Shown here: positions 52,300-64,000 of the stretch, in pieces | How positions within the stretch are numbered: position 1 is the stretch's first letter | Layout of the letters: each line of letters opens with the position of its first letter | Assembly (NCBI GenBank): GCA_036345935.2 | Contig: JADWOT020000007.1 | Coordinates: forward strand, 8,753,930-8,817,929 | DNA from: Taenia hydatigena | Lineage: Eukaryota; Platyhelminthes; Cestoda; Cyclophyllidea; Taeniidae | Length of the DNA: 64,000 bases | Direction of reading: 5' to 3' | Translations under genes and position numbers: made by a program | Notes under the pieces: generated by a model | What the model saw: the letters and a program-made list of their open reading frames with translations, nothing else | What the model was told of the DNA's origin: nothing | Databases searched by the model: none

Positions 52300-52530
52300 C
52301 TAAAGCATCTCACTAAAAGTCCGATTGTTGCTTGGCATACTTATTTTTGCTCTCAAGATTAGTGCGTATGAATAATAAGAACAAAATTTGCAAACGGGAA
52401 CAACAGCATGGCCAATCACAAGCTCATATAGTGCGCAAACCTCGTAGAAATTTTTACACAGTGTGTAATACGGTCCACACACGTGTCGACGATCAAGCCC
52501 TTTTTGTGTGAATGCGAATTCCTCACTCAT
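52300..52530 (-). CDS. Coding-like frame, minus strand (76 codons)
   Basis: An ATG start (MSEEFAFTQKGLDRRHVCG), then TLCKNFYEVCALYELVIG and CKFCSYYSYALIL. A gtatgc donor-like site lies near the end. Unrecognised; possibly an exon of the same gene as its neighbours. Confidence 0.25.
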   Translation of the reverse strand: MSEEFAFTQKGLDRRHVCGPYYTLCKNFYEVCALYELVIGHAVVPVCKFCSYYSYALILRAKISMPSNNRTFSEML

Positions 52531-53274
52531 GTTCTCCCCAAGTTTAACTCTACATGGCTGTGAGAAGAAGCCATTCGAAGCGGATGCAAACCGCGACTAT
52601 CAGTCACTGAACTGAATCGGATCCCGGCATACTACAATATAAAAGTGTTACTGATGTCAATTAAGTAGCATCATCGGAAACAGCAATTCATTTTGAAAGA
52701 AACAGCAATGGGAGAAGCAAACAAACCCATCGATTAAGGCACTCATTGAGCCCATTCGCTAAGAGCGAATTCTGCTGCCACTTATGTCCATGATGTGCAC
52801 TTTTATACAAAGGAATACTTCTTATCAAGTTACGAAAGTATTGAAACTAATAATCAGAAATATCTGCATTATCGTGACTAAATGGAGTGGAGAGAATCCT
52901 GAGAAGGGGTCTTGCGCATGCCACTCCTCCATTAGAGTCAAGTGGATTCCAAGGTTTAACAGCAAGATTTAAACATTCAAAGTCTGGCTAATTGAAAGAA
53001 AAGGCGAATTGAAGTAAATATCTAAGTAATTAAATTCGATTTATGACTCATAAACCACGTGTACAAAAAGAACCTTTCCATTTAAAGAAAGTTCCGATTT
53101 GTGACAACGCTGCGACAGTGGTTAGTTTCGTCGCCTAAAATCTTGTACTGAAGAACTCCTGAATGCCGAATGAATGTCTTGGTCGTGAAGATTGGTTCAA
53201 ATAAGTTCTGTTGCTATGGTGAACTATTAATCCCGTGACCTTTTTACGCATAAAAAACACATTCTTTGGTAAGG

Positions 53275-53490
53275 CTAGGTAATTCCATTGCCAGCTGAGC
53301 CACTTGCAAGCGAATCAGTCAAACGACGACTCATCATGCACTTGAACATCTCATCCACAATTTGCCACTTTTTTCCCCTTTCGCCAAGTAAGTAAAATAT
53401 ACGCGCATATCTATAGGCATAATTACTGAATTCACTGTAATCATTGCGCTGTAAATGCTGCAGCACACTGATCAAGATGTAAACTAGCAG
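53275..53490 (-). CDS. Exon-like frame, minus strand (about 70 codons)
   Basis: Reads HLQRNDYSEFSNYAYRYARI, FYLLGERGKKWQIVDEMFKC, MMSRRLTDSLASG and ends in TAG. Composition is convincingly protein-like and helical. A weak acceptor (atttcctgctag) lies at its upstream edge. No family recognised. Confidence 0.35.
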   Translation of the reverse strand: MLVYILISVLQHLQRNDYSEFSNYAYRYARIFYLLGERGKKWQIVDEMFKCMMSRRLTDSLASGSAGNGIT

Positions 53491-53707
53491 GAAATTTGTA
53501 CCGCAATGACATATTTGCCGCCTTCAGATGTGAAAACTGATTAGAGGTATAGGTGCACTGTTCCTTGATTTAAACTGGCATTCACTGAATCAACCTGAGC
53601 GCAGTCAGGTAAAATTATTGTCGTATGTGCTGGAGCATCAAATCCAACAATTCCGTGCTACTTAACGCTTCATTACGAGCCGCCTGCCAAATTTGTAATA
53701 TTATGGA

Positions 53708-53779
53708 AACCTATAAGCCGCATGTTAGTGCATCAGTCTCACAACTTGAGGGTCGCGAGTTCGAGCCTTGCTCTGCCCA
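53708..53779 (+). tRNA. Degenerate tRNA(Met)-like sequence
   Basis: The segment cagtctcacaacttgagggtc resembles the anticodon arm of elongator tRNA(Met), with CAT changed to CAC. It is followed by a good T-arm (gcgag ttcgagc cttgc). The 5' acceptor side does not pair with tctgccc at the 3' side. It is either a decayed tRNA or the head of a tRNA-derived SINE, not a working gene. Confidence 0.4.
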
Positions 53780-53915
53780 GTGCTTTGATCCTCAAGATTT
53801 TCTTTGGCACCCGATAACAATCAGTGGCATGACAGCTGCAGCCACGCTTACGCACACTTTTAGACACTTATTAACACTGCTGCAAAAGAGATGGTACACT
53901 AGTGGGTAAACGGAA

Positions 53916-53988
53916 CACCCACCGTGGGATTCGAACCCACAATCTCTCATTTAGGAGACAGGCGCCTCGTCTATCAAGCGGCGGTGCT
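53916..53988 (-). tRNA. Degenerate tRNA(Arg, CCT)-like sequence
   Basis: On the minus strand the D-arm (gctt...aggc), an anticodon loop ctcctaa (CCT), and a perfect T-arm (gtggg ttcgaat cccac) are in order over 73 nt. The anticodon stem has weak pairs and the acceptor stem pairs poorly, so it is probably a tRNA pseudogene or tRNA-derived element. It lies about 135 bp from the tRNA(Met)-like sequence, in opposite orientation. Confidence 0.5.
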
Positions 53989-55274
53989 AGACCTGCAACT
54001 TTCTTAGGTAATTAATCATCTTTCCAAGGATGGATACCATAGCAACTGCACATTTTTTGATTTCTTCATCCTACTACTCCATTAATTCTAACACCCAAGT
54101 GGTGCGACAAATAATTTTCAGCTCCTTTTACATCACTCCTCCTTACTCTTATAAATTTTACTATTGTTCCGTATTATTTGGCTCCGCGCAACATTCATTC
54201 CCCATTTGACCTTCTGAGTGTCCATCGCACTTTTCCATGTCAATTGTTTTCTTCACATTTTTTCACAGTGCTCACATTTTGCGTTCCCTTATCACATCAT
54301 TTTCGTAGTTACTTTAAGTCCTTTCTCCTTTGTGTAAATTTTTAGCAAACACCATTTAAAATTTCGTAAACGCAGCAAGCTGGAGTGATCGCAGCCAGTT
54401 CAGACAGCATGTTTCGGGTTTTTAGCACTTGTAGGCTAATCATACTTCTCCAAAGCTTGCACTCGCTTGAAGATATTGTCAAATTGTGTTGCTGCAAACG
54501 TATGACACCACGACCTCGTAATTTATGCCCTGAGGAAACCGGAGCCTTATCAGTTGACCGGTTACTTAAGCCCGAAGATAGGTTAAGCGCACACCCTTAA
54601 AATTGTGGTTATTTATTAACTTAAGGCAACTACAGGGTCTGGCGGTTCTGTGCTATGGTTTTGAATTAAGGTGCGAAAGTCATGGAATTCAAATTTCGGT
54701 TGGGTCTGAGCCCTAATTTGTACTTGATAGGTTATCTGGTAAATGCGTTTTAAAGTTCTTGGGTCACTACTTAGTTAGATTTTTGTTGGTCACTACTTTA
54801 TCTGAAGTCCTTTGGAAACGATTCCTTTTTCCATCTTATAATTTGCACAAGCAGGACGTAAAACGAATTTCTTCGATGTTATTTGTCGATATCATTGCAA
54901 AAGAAGATCAATTAAGCTTTGTATTTGAAGCCAAATGTCCTTCCTGATTGGTCTTAGATGATGCTTACGGACAGTTTGCCAGCACACTTTCCAACATCGG
55001 AGTGAGCTGTTGGTTATTACGTCAAAATCATACGTCTGCGAATGTCTGTCTTATCAATCCGAGTAGGCCAATCCGGAGACAAAGTCTTGGCTGACGCGCC
55101 ATGACAAATGTTGAGTGAGGTCAGCGGCATCCTCTCTCGGGAGAGCTGGATAAGGTAACCGCCACCGAGGCTTGTGTGCGTCAATGTCAAGCCGGTCAGC
55201 GCGCCTCGTCTACGGTATTAAAATGAATTCACAGTAATCATTGGACGCCATACTGACAATGAAGAAACTCTATG
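53989..55274. other. Unassigned DNA with pyrimidine-rich run
   Basis: The plus strand from about 54040 to 54345 is strongly C/T-biased and ends at an acceptor-like tttctcctttgtgtaaatttttag. The frame after it (54385-54600) has a protein-like part (HSLEDIVKLCCCKRMTPRPR), but I cannot connect exons. Confidence 0.3.
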
Positions 55275-55680
55275 CTACAGATCCGACTGATGCACTGGTT
55301 TCAGAAGCAGCCTCATAGCTGCCATTCTCAATTGAATCAAAATTATCTCGTTCCACATCTCCTTTATTTTAGTCGAAGTCTCATAAGAGGAATTGCCTAT
55401 ATTGCATAAATTTAGGTTTTCTAAAGTAAGCGCGCAATTATTGCGTAGCGCTGCACTGATGGGAGATAGCAACAAAAAGAATATTGTCTTGAGATGCAAT
55501 TCACGAGTCAATGCGTCAAAATATCGACGGCGTGGATACGCATTAGACAATAGGTGCTTATTTCGCATAGTCAAGGCTTTTATTGCTTTAAAAGCGGTGA
55601 TATCACACATGCGATAGCACGTTTCAACCAATGGGAAGGGAACAAACGCCCTGTTTTTAAGGAGCCATTGAATGCCTTTC
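55275..55680 (-). CDS. Coding-like frame, minus strand (about 130 codons)
   Basis: One of the longest frames in the window and open upstream of its first ATG (IQWLLKNRAFVPFPLVET, then ITAFKAIKALTMRNKHLL, RRYFDALTRELHLKTIFF, IKEMWNEIILIQLRMA). Helical, amphipathic composition. No splice sites or domain identified. The plus strand is also open (55393-55617), so the strand is not certain. Confidence 0.28.
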
Positions 55681-55689
55681 CTTCTGCAA

Positions 55690-57313
55690 GCTTTGTGTTT
55701 CGTAGCAAAAGCAATTAAGCAAACAACATTAAATCTTAACAGAGCTTAGTTCCTTGCATAGGTTAATAAAATGTTTACCTTAAGTTTGCGCATCAACTGT
55801 TGTAGATCCCGAATCATTACATTGCCCACTCATTGAATTTGTATGGTATATAATAGAGTCATTATTATAGAAAGTCCAGATACAAATCCTATGGCCTAAT
55901 TCCTCTTCAACAAGTTCTTAATTTACCAATGAGCTTTGCTAGACATCCCTAAAATTATCTGACCACCACTACAGGCTCTCCACTGCTCTGTGGAGCAGTG
56001 AATTCGGCAGTCATTAAGGCTAAGTCGAGTTGCTTAATCCGGTTGCTCGTCGCTCCTTGATCAAATCACATTTCTCAACTCTAGACAACTACTAGGATGC
56101 ATCTGCGATGATATGGTCAAACAAGGTAGCGAAGATGGTCACATTTCGTGAATGCGAGGCCGATTATTTGATGGATGATAAAATACACTTGAGAGGGGCT
56201 AATGATTGTCTTGAGGTAATCATGGCAGTGTGGGAGACAAATGATTGAATGGCTGAATACGTCATGGGTGTAGCGAAGACGTAGCCTTGCAATAGATGGG
56301 AAGTGAAAGTAACGATGGGCGTAAGAATAATTTAGGACCAGGCTTGTCAGGCCGATAATATGGGATAAACTAAGATACAATCTGCACCTTCTTTCGCTGA
56401 GAGAAATTACGCATTGGGGTCAATTCGAAACTCACTGGTCGATTAACGAACCGTTTCACCTCAAAACCAAATCACATGCCTATGAAAGAATTGTATCCTG
56501 TGTGTAGAATTAATTTTATAGGTGGGCCACTAACCCTTTGTGTTCACTAACTAAAATGTCAAATCGAATTTTGTGATTTTTCCCGAATTACGCAACCTGA
56601 GTCAGTCAATGGAAGCTATTTTAGAGCAAGCTTGCGTGCTACTTATTAGTGTTTTAACTTGGCAAGAATAATTAGACACACAAATCAATTTTACCAGTCG
56701 AGAGGTTTGCGAATGTTGGCGAGTTCAAGCAAAGTTGTCAGCACAAACGAGTCGTTTGAGCATAACACACCTAAATGCGTGAGGATTTGGAACCGTGATA
56801 TTAAAGGCTGTTTAATCTTTCCTCGCGCAAATGCAAGGTATGGCCGAGGTTGTCAGGATGGTAAACAGCCTTTTGTATTTCCCTCCATTTAAGTGTGAAT
56901 GAACCATTTGTTGGAGGAAGAACATCAAATTCACACTGTTGCAAATGCCTCAAGCTCGGTCAGGAATTGTGCGATTTAGTCGCGATTTTGATTTCTTTTC
57001 CAAAAAAAACATTCCGCCATTAAAATTAAGCGCTATTCGCAAAGGATATAAATGTCAAACATTTTCTGAAGACAAGCAACTAATGCAGGTGCAGCAAGCA
57101 TAGCACTCATTAAGTCTGCACTTGCTGGCAGTGAAAAGTAAGAAGAGCACGAACTGATCATGGCTACTTTCTCCACGTTGTTGTATGTTATCTGCACTTT
57201 AATCATGCTCTCACAATCAGGACCAAATTTGACTAATAGAAGAGGTGAGTTAGAAGGCCACAGGTTAAATGGTTTCCTTTAGACAGTGAGTGTGTTATAG
57301 AAAATGCACTCAC
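55690..57313. other. Unassigned non-coding DNA
   Basis: Short frames only (56117-56380 minus, 56659-56892 plus). Nothing recognised. Confidence 0.4.
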
Positions 57314-57520
57314 TTCAAAGGATGCTTCGGATAGAATAGGGAAAGGCTTTGTGTTGTCCGCAATGGCGCCCACAGCGACCTTGATATCTAATCGACTCAA
57401 ATGCGGATCTATAAACAGACTTAGGCCGATACACCTAGTCACACTACTCATCAGCAATGAACTTGACAATGGTGTAGGCCCATTTTTGGAGCTGCGCGGC
57501 TCATTTTCAAGGCATCAATA
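57314..57520 (-). CDS. Exon-like frame ending at a strong donor
   Basis: The minus strand is open for about 68 codons (NEPRSSKNGPTPLSSSLLMS, TRCIGLSLFIDPHLSRLDIK, VAVGAIADNTKPFPILSEAS) and ends TTTGAA with donor gtgagtgca. Composition and the donor make a coding exon plausible. The upstream boundary and product are unknown. Confidence 0.38.
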
Positions 57521-59151
57521 TTACGACCCAAGACTGTCGAAATCCATTTTAGTGCATCTCACCCCGCAGGGTGGCTCGGAAATGAAATAATGCTAGGCAG
57601 GTTAATATTCAATGCAACGCATTGATGCGACTTGTGACCCATGGTTGTTTGTTCCTCCTTGATCAGCTTTATTCCTTGTCATGGCTATAGTAGTTTGTCT
57701 TGATAGCATTCTCCCACCTTTGCTTCAGCCTTCTGCTGAGCGTAGTGTTAGGTGTTTCAGATAAGATGCGATGCATATAGCAGCACATCGCCTCAAATCT
57801 GTATGGTGGCAGAAGTCGTATGAGGTGGTGCCTCACCTTCGAGTACTAAATCACTCGCAGAGTAGTTTGTCGTTATATTGCACAGCAATGAGCAATGGTC
57901 GTTCGCGCCCCTCATGGATTAAAAGTAGCTAGTCAGAAATGTGAATTTCTACGTTTGGCAATAAAACAGAAATTTAACATCCGATATCTAGCGCAAAATT
58001 CGATTCGCTTGGCTAGTAGACTTTACACTACTTGACCGAATCGAGACGCATTCCTTGAGCGGTTACTTTTTTAGGCTGTGATTATCCGAACTCGTAAACG
58101 GCTGTAATAACGACAACTCACAGCAATTAGCATTACACAGTCCTCCTATTTGTCCACTTGCAATTTCTCTTAATCGCAAACTAGCTGCCTCTTACAGAGA
58201 AAGATGCTATCGTAGCACAAAATTAATTTCATTCCCACTCACAGTGGCAAGCGAAAACGCTGAGAGCCAATCTATTTTAATTATCTTTAACCGATATGCC
58301 AAATAATGGCACCAAGCGCTCTGCATGCACTAGGCAAAGCGTGATGAAGAATTAAGTTTCCAATCAACCCGATTTGGTTTTGAATTCTTTCTTCATTGAC
58401 GAATTTCAGAGGCACCGGGACAACAGGAACAATCGCATCGGTAGATCAGTTTAGTCTTGCGTATGTTCCATTAATCTGCGACAGTATGGCTGGAAATATC
58501 GTCATATCCAGTCCCGTTCCAAATTGTGTGTGTGCATGCGTGCGCCTTTTGTTGTTTGGCCCTAGATAAACAACTTTGGTAGAAAAGGCAATAGAGCATT
58601 GTTTGCCATTGAAAAGGAATGGGTTCGGAGTAAATGCTCTTCAGAAGGAAGGGAGTGGATAGCACAATTGTGGTGGTTGGAATGTCAGGAAATTCGCGGT
58701 GGCCAAAAGTGCTCTTCTTTAACTTACCTCAACAGCTTACTGCAATGCATCTTACCACACCTGCAAATGCGTCCAACTCTGGCCCTCATTTTGCTGTGTG
58801 GCCTATCGCAACACACGTTTCCGCTCTGACATTGTACTGAGACATTGTTTTTGAAACGTTAGGGACGGAACCAGTTAAAGCACCGAGGGTTAGCAGGACC
58901 GCTTGTCAATGGGTAGACCGGTCTCCCAATCTATTCGCCTGTTTGCAGATTTTTAACGAAGGCGGAGCATTGCCTTGCAAACTCCCAAATGTCAGTCGTT
59001 TATAAAGTTAAAAGAAGTTATTTCACATCTTTCTACAACCTGGCCTATTGGTCAGTCTTAAGGTGTGTGTGGTTATTGTGGTGCCATCTAGATGGGCGAC
59101 AGGGTCCAGAAAATCAGGTGCACAGCGTATGGAAGTCGTTGTAGCACGCCA
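57521..59151. other. Unassigned DNA
   Basis: Two overlapping plus-strand frames at 58599-58840 are protein-like in part but conflict with each other. Nothing else. Confidence 0.3.
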
Positions 59152-59418
59152 TTATTTAAAGTCGTGTTGCCCACTCTCTACTACTTCTTTTATGCGGTAC
59201 TCCGACCCTGTAAATCGTATAATTAAATCAATTGATGCAGAAATCACATATGACTCAACATTCATTCTAACTTCCTCCGTCAAATATCCAGCTATCACGT
59301 ACCGGGCCGTCGGCATTGGAATAAGTTTGCTAATGAAAATAAAGAAGGTGAACACTAGCCTCGATGCAAAAATGCGCCACTGAAAAATTCGAGTGAATTG
59401 TATATGAGAAGCTGACAA
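59152..59418 (-). CDS. Coding-like frame, minus strand (88 codons)
   Basis: After a pyrimidine-rich start that may be intronic (acceptor-like caccttctttattttcattag), the frame reads MPTARYVIAGYLTEEVRMNV, ESYVISASIDLIIRFTGSEY, RIKEVVESGQHDF, stop. The part after the acceptor (about 63 codons) is the best exon candidate. The opposite strand is open too (59048-59383). Unrecognised. Confidence 0.33.
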   Translation of the reverse strand: MSASHIQFTRIFQWRIFASRLVFTFFIFISKLIPMPTARYVIAGYLTEEVRMNVESYVISASIDLIIRFTGSEYRIKEVVESGQHDFK

Positions 59419-62400
59419 TAAGAAAAGTGTAGTTAACCAAAGCTCTTTTTAAAGAAATAAATTTGAATGTACGGAACTAGTAGCAAGTTATTGGTGAGCA
59501 TAAAAGGGCAAGCTAAAAATGCACTTGCAAAAACAATAGGGCAAGAGTGAGAGGCGCAAAGTTAAAAGCAGTCAATAATCGCGGCAGGGGAAAGTGTGAT
59601 TAACTACACATCGTCAACAGTGCTATCGCCACTTTTGCGGCATGAGGATGCTGAGGAGAAAGGGATTGAAATCAGCGTTGGTAGGACACCAGAGAAGTTG
59701 CAGATAGGAGTCGACCTAAAAGATTGTAGAATGAGCGAATACTAAAGATTGCCTGCGGTGCAGCTCGGAGAACATTAACAATGCCTTTCTGCGGGCCTTC
59801 ATTATTGGCCTTATTTGTTCATTGTTCTTTTGATCCTCGTATGCAAGCTCTTTATTTTCATCTACTCGATTTCCGTAAGAACCTGGTAGACTGACGTATG
59901 AAGTTATAATGTGGTATGAAGGGGGTCGGTTGAGCTGGCGGAAGAGCACGAAGCTGGACGCGGTGGTAAAGGCTTCGTGAAGACACTCCTTTTAATCTTC
60001 TCACAAAGTCACGTACAAGATTCGCTTCGCTTTACTCTTAATGCTTTCCCTAGAATATTGCTGGTCACATATGCTCGTGTAGAGGCGTGTGTAGGAGGGC
60101 TGGGTAGCAAAACAGTAACAGTGATACCCGCTGTGATAGATGGCAGAACCAAAGGCATTTAATCCTCTAGTTAAACACTCGTGTAACAAAGCTGAAACAA
60201 CACCGCTAGATTTTTAGCCTGCTGTATTGTGGGCCCAGATGGCCATCCATAATTAGCGCTAATGCACTCATCATGCTGCAGTGTTCACAAGACCCACCAC
60301 ACTGTTCAGATGAGTGCCCATGTGCACCAACTTAGCTGCCTAGGCATGTTAATCATTCCAAATGGACCATGTATTCTGCCAAAAGAATTACCGAATCCCA
60401 GAGCTAGATGCTATTGACTGGAAATACGACTTTCGAAAAACGTTCCAGACGCTACACGGCATCGGTTGCTGAGTTCCAGTTCCGAAGGACGGGTAATATT
60501 GAGCGCCTGTTCGCAAGAGCAACGCTGCAGACACCAATTCTAGCTGAATATGTATATGCTCAGTAGCAGTTCGATCACATCATGAGGATGTGAGCAAGTG
60601 AAAAAAAAAACAAAATACATAAACAAATAAATTTAGTCTCTAAAATGCAAAAAAACAGCAAAACAATAAGATATATATATATACAAACAGGTCTCAAACA
60701 CAGGGATGCACCGAAACCCACCTATGACTTGAAACGCTTTCCAATTACTTGCTGCAAAACAGAAAGCAAGAAGATTTGGACTCAATAGCGGCTAAGAGAC
60801 TGAGAAGCGAAAGGAGGGATTGGACTTGTTGCAGTGATTTCTAATCCCATGTGCCATGCTGACATTTCGGGAGCTAACATCTCAAGAAAGCCAATTCTAC
60901 TGGTGTTACAATAAAAAGAACTTGAAAATCTCATCGCTAATAAAAAGTGGAAAGAATTGATAAGGCGTGTTAATATAAATTGTATTAACATTTGTAGAAA
61001 ATGCATGTCGAAATGTTAATTGACAGGCGATTAATGGACGGACGGAGTGATATTTGAGGTGTTATGATAGGTGACGAGTAACAGGAAGAAGAAAAGTGGC
61101 ATGGATCGGACACATCTGCACCGTGTGTGGTTTAGTGGCCAGCGATATTGGCGATGGTTATGGCGATTGGTGCTGATGGTGTATTGCATAGTAGTAGTAC
61201 ATTCAGCGCTTTTAACGAAAATCATGGTGCATGGGGAGTGCCGCTTTCCTATGACTACATACTAACTTACCTGTTTTTCCAAGTAGCAGAGCCATAATAT
61301 ACGCCGGTGGTTAATCACGTAATTACTTGCCGTGTGAGGCTATCCTATCGGACCGGTGGCGGTTCATCACAAAATTGACACAATCACAAGGCTAAAAGTT
61401 GTAAAAAGGAGCGAAGGGCATACAAATATGATTATTGAGGACATTCTCATGAAAATAGCATTGAATTCGGTGACCACGCTTTAGCACCGTATGCTCGGTG
61501 TGGGAGGGTGAAGCGCTCAGTGGTCACATGTTCCCAGAGAGCCAGTCAGCTCTACGACATCTAGATTTGAGAGGGTTGCTCCCTTTCAGTTGCAAGGCAA
61601 CACAAACGATATTTGGCTTCCAGTGCTGACAATGGACCACGTTGAGGTGAAGGCACTTTACCAACCACGAGGTCTTCCAGCTCTACGTACCCATTAGCCT
61701 GAACGAGAGCACAAACTAGAATGGCGAGAAGTTAAAATGGGCCTCTTTTCAGCTTTGGTAGGCGGAATTGGAGCAATCTCAATTAAATGTGCTCAATTTA
61801 TGCTTTTTACATGCTCAACCATCCAAAGCACCTCAAAGTAAAACCACACATCCATGAATCTATCCATTTCTTCAACTTATTCCATAACATGTACCACCAA
61901 ATAACCGCTAATCACGGTTTTGCAGGCCATTAGTTATTTTGCCGCCTCAACTTTGCTCAGAGTTCTATGACGTGCCACAAACATTTCCTGACACAAAAAG
62001 AACAAGCTGCTCATTTGCGAGATGATCCGAAGTGTCATTACCTCCACACTGTTCGTCTTCTTTACAACTGCCTATGTTCATCCACGATAACTTCCATTTA
62101 TCCTCTGACACACACATCCAAACAGGTGTCTTTTGATAATCTGCAGGGAACGGTCACAATCTCGTCTCCACTCAGCTTTTCTGCATCAACCTACCCATGA
62201 GTTATTTCAAGTGCTCTTTACATTAGTGAAATCTAGCCACTTGCGAGTATCTAAGATATCAGCTTTACCGTGGCTCAGTGGAAATGGGTGAGAATGCAAG
62301 CGATAAGAACCGCAATTTGGAAGTGACGATAGAGCGAACAGGTTAAGAGCAATCGCTAGCTACGAGAAGAATATTTGTGAGATAGAAATCAATGCCAAGA

Positions 62401-63041
62401 CTTGTGTTATTTAGCATAGGAGGAAGGAATAAAGGACGAGATAAGAAAGGTTCTATCAGGATGATAGAATGCAAGGCGCCTCTAAAACAGAATGGCAAAT
62501 GTCACATTTACAGGCTTTGTAAACTTAGGCAAACAGGAAATAGTACAGAATTTAGAGACCGGCATTTCCGCGACAAAATGCTCGTAGGAGGAAACTGACT
62601 TGCGAGCTATCAAAGTTAATGATTTGGAACGCACATTATAATTGCATATTGAAATCAGTAAGAGGCTTGTGGCAAGCTTTTACGATGATAGATGTCCACT
62701 TGGTTATAACTAGTCAGTCCCTCCAATTAGACGAAATACGACTAGAAATAATAGCGAATAGGCTGCTCTCACCTCAGAAATATCGTGTCGTATAAAACTG
62801 TTCATTAGTATTTTGGGCATACGTTTTGAATTGTTATTATTACTACTATTAACATTACCATTACTGTTATATGCACGGAAATATAACAGAATAGAGAGAT
62901 AGTAGTTAGATAGGACGAAAGAGTTGTATTGACATTGATAGACATTGCTGTTAGGCAACTTTAATAAAATTGTAAAATCCGGCCGCATTTAACTGATGTG
63001 TTTGCTTTTCACCAAAGCAATTGTAACTTTTGCCATCTCAG
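59419..63041. other. Mostly unassigned DNA
   Basis: Scattered short frames. The more protein-like are minus 60782-61006 (RIGFLEMLAPEMSAWHMGLE) and plus 61967-62200, where CHKHFLTQKEQAAHL..DDPKCH faintly recalls a C2H2 zinc finger without the full spacing. Low-complexity A-rich and (TA)n sequence lies at 60600-60685. No splice-supported exon. Confidence 0.3.
60600..60685. repeat. A-rich run and short (TA)n
   Basis: An A10 tract followed by A-rich sequence and gatatatatatata near 60670. Simple sequence. Confidence 0.75.
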
Positions 63042-63138
63042 CCTAAATGCATTTGAACTTGAACACCAAAGCACAACAGGCAATTTGTGTTTTAAAGTTG
63101 CTCCTGCAGGCCTTGCACCTTCGTGGTTTGCCTCGTGA
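63042..63138 (+). CDS. Possible short terminal exon (about 31 aa)
   Basis: The acceptor taacttttgccatctcag is followed, with one base completing a codon, by LNAFELEHQSTTGNLCFK, VAPAGLAPSWFAS and TGA. Protein-like, and the length fits one phase exactly. No upstream exon found. Other plus- and minus-strand frames overlap (63047-63328, 63009-63209). Confidence 0.3.
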
Positions 63139-64000
63139 ATACAACTTAAATTCCACTGTTGTTGGCTACTACCACCACCAGCATAGCAACAGCTTTGTAA
63201 TGTACCCACAGCCCACAGCCTTCAAAGGACTTTTGCGATGTAAAATCAATCAAGCTAAATTTAATCAAGGATCCCTTATTCAGGAGCATCACTCTGTTCT
63301 TAAATGTTACAACAAGAGTTGTGCTTAACAATTCTTTCTTTGTGCTTAAACTCCAACATGCCATGAATTAGTTCTACTCTATTTGATGGAACTTTGCAAT
63401 GCCTGTTCAAAGGTGTTTTTTGGAATATATACAAAACGACGATTGAATCTAAAATAGCTGCAAAACCCTTTGGATGAGACTTGGCAAGCAATACGATAAT
63501 ACCGAAAGGTAATGCAGAAAGGGTGGAGGTGGACACTAGAAAGCAGGATAATTTATTCTTACTCCTTCGAGATGGATAACGACAAATTCACACATTTGAC
63601 GCAAAGTGTTTGGTTAATTGTGTAAATTACATGTAAAATATAGGCAAGGATTTATGCGTTATGTTAACGTTGATCTAATTATTAACTATATGGCAAATTG
63701 ATGAAAGCTTATCTGGCCCAAAATGCTCCGATGCACAAACACAGCCCCAGCCTTCATTCAGCCAGCTCGACTTTCCCACCCCTCGTCCACTTGTTCTGCA
63801 GCATGCTCGCAAGTAAATCCCATCTTACCCTACTCTGCTCATTCAAGCAGCAGTAATCGTGAATTATCGGTAGCAGCAGAATGAAATGGTAGCCTTTGAA
63901 ACATTCAAAGGCGATTGACACTGAGGTCAAATTCAGCCCATCTGTAAGACGTCTCTTATCAATCATTGTGAATGCGGGTCATCAAGATTGATTAGCAGTT
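63139..64000. other. Unassigned non-coding DNA
   Basis: Short frames on the minus strand (63300-63536, 63754-63966) lack splice support. Confidence 0.35.

Noticed and set aside
61967..62060. C2H2 zinc finger
   Set aside because: CHKHF...H...CH lacks the proper Cys and His spacing, and there is no second finger.
1..64000. CRISPR arrays, bacterial operons, rRNA genes, rho-independent terminators
   Set aside because: None seen. The window is eukaryotic in gene structure.

Overview
This is a eukaryotic, animal-type genomic window. It is AT-leaning and mostly non-coding. The longest open frame is about 270 codons. There is no operon structure, no ribosome-binding sites, and there are many GT...AG splice signals with pyrimidine-rich acceptors. 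Positions 19227-19326 are a 100-base N gap, so this is a scaffold. Several loci have very short exons (8 to 43 nt) and encode small, secreted-looking proteins. That resembles the micro-exon genes of parasitic flatworms, so a platyhelminth is my best guess. That is inference from gene architecture, not a sequence match.

Layout: 1.9-2.9 kb (+) holds a 48-codon ATG frame ending near a splice donor, and a decayed relative of the 31 kb micro-exon gene. 8.2-9.5 kb (-) holds the end of a gene whose last exon (271 aa) looks Tudor-like. The 3' part of that exon plus its downstream DNA recurs at 11.1-13.4 kb (inverted) and 41.4-43.6 kb. 14.8-15.9 kb (-) carries a second relative of the 31 kb gene. 20.0-20.5 kb (-) is a small mucin-like secreted or anchored protein gene with a TATA box. 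About 20.6-26.5 kb is one large imperfect palindrome, with a perfect 458-bp match set inside much more diverged arms. 27.8 kb has a possible Ty3/gypsy reverse transcriptase scrap.

The most interesting unit is at 30.1-33.2 kb (+). It has a 5' leader exon, a signal-peptide exon and exons of 42, 147, (117), 20, 33, 33 and 8 nt, then a terminal exon. The reading frame stays open across every well-defined junction. The 8-nt exon is needed, because skipping it gives an immediate stop. A second, independent chain of short exons lies at 38.8-39.25 kb (-). A possible two-exon secreted Cys-rich gene lies at 39.6-40.6 kb (+).

The right third holds scattered exon-like frames, a frameshifted two-RRM relic (46.8-47.5 kb), a decayed acidic exon (48.8-49.1 kb) and two tRNA-derived sequences (53.7-54.0 kb). 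The rest is unrecognised intergenic or intronic DNA. All gene models were drawn by eye from splice signals and reading-frame continuity. None has transcript or database support here.
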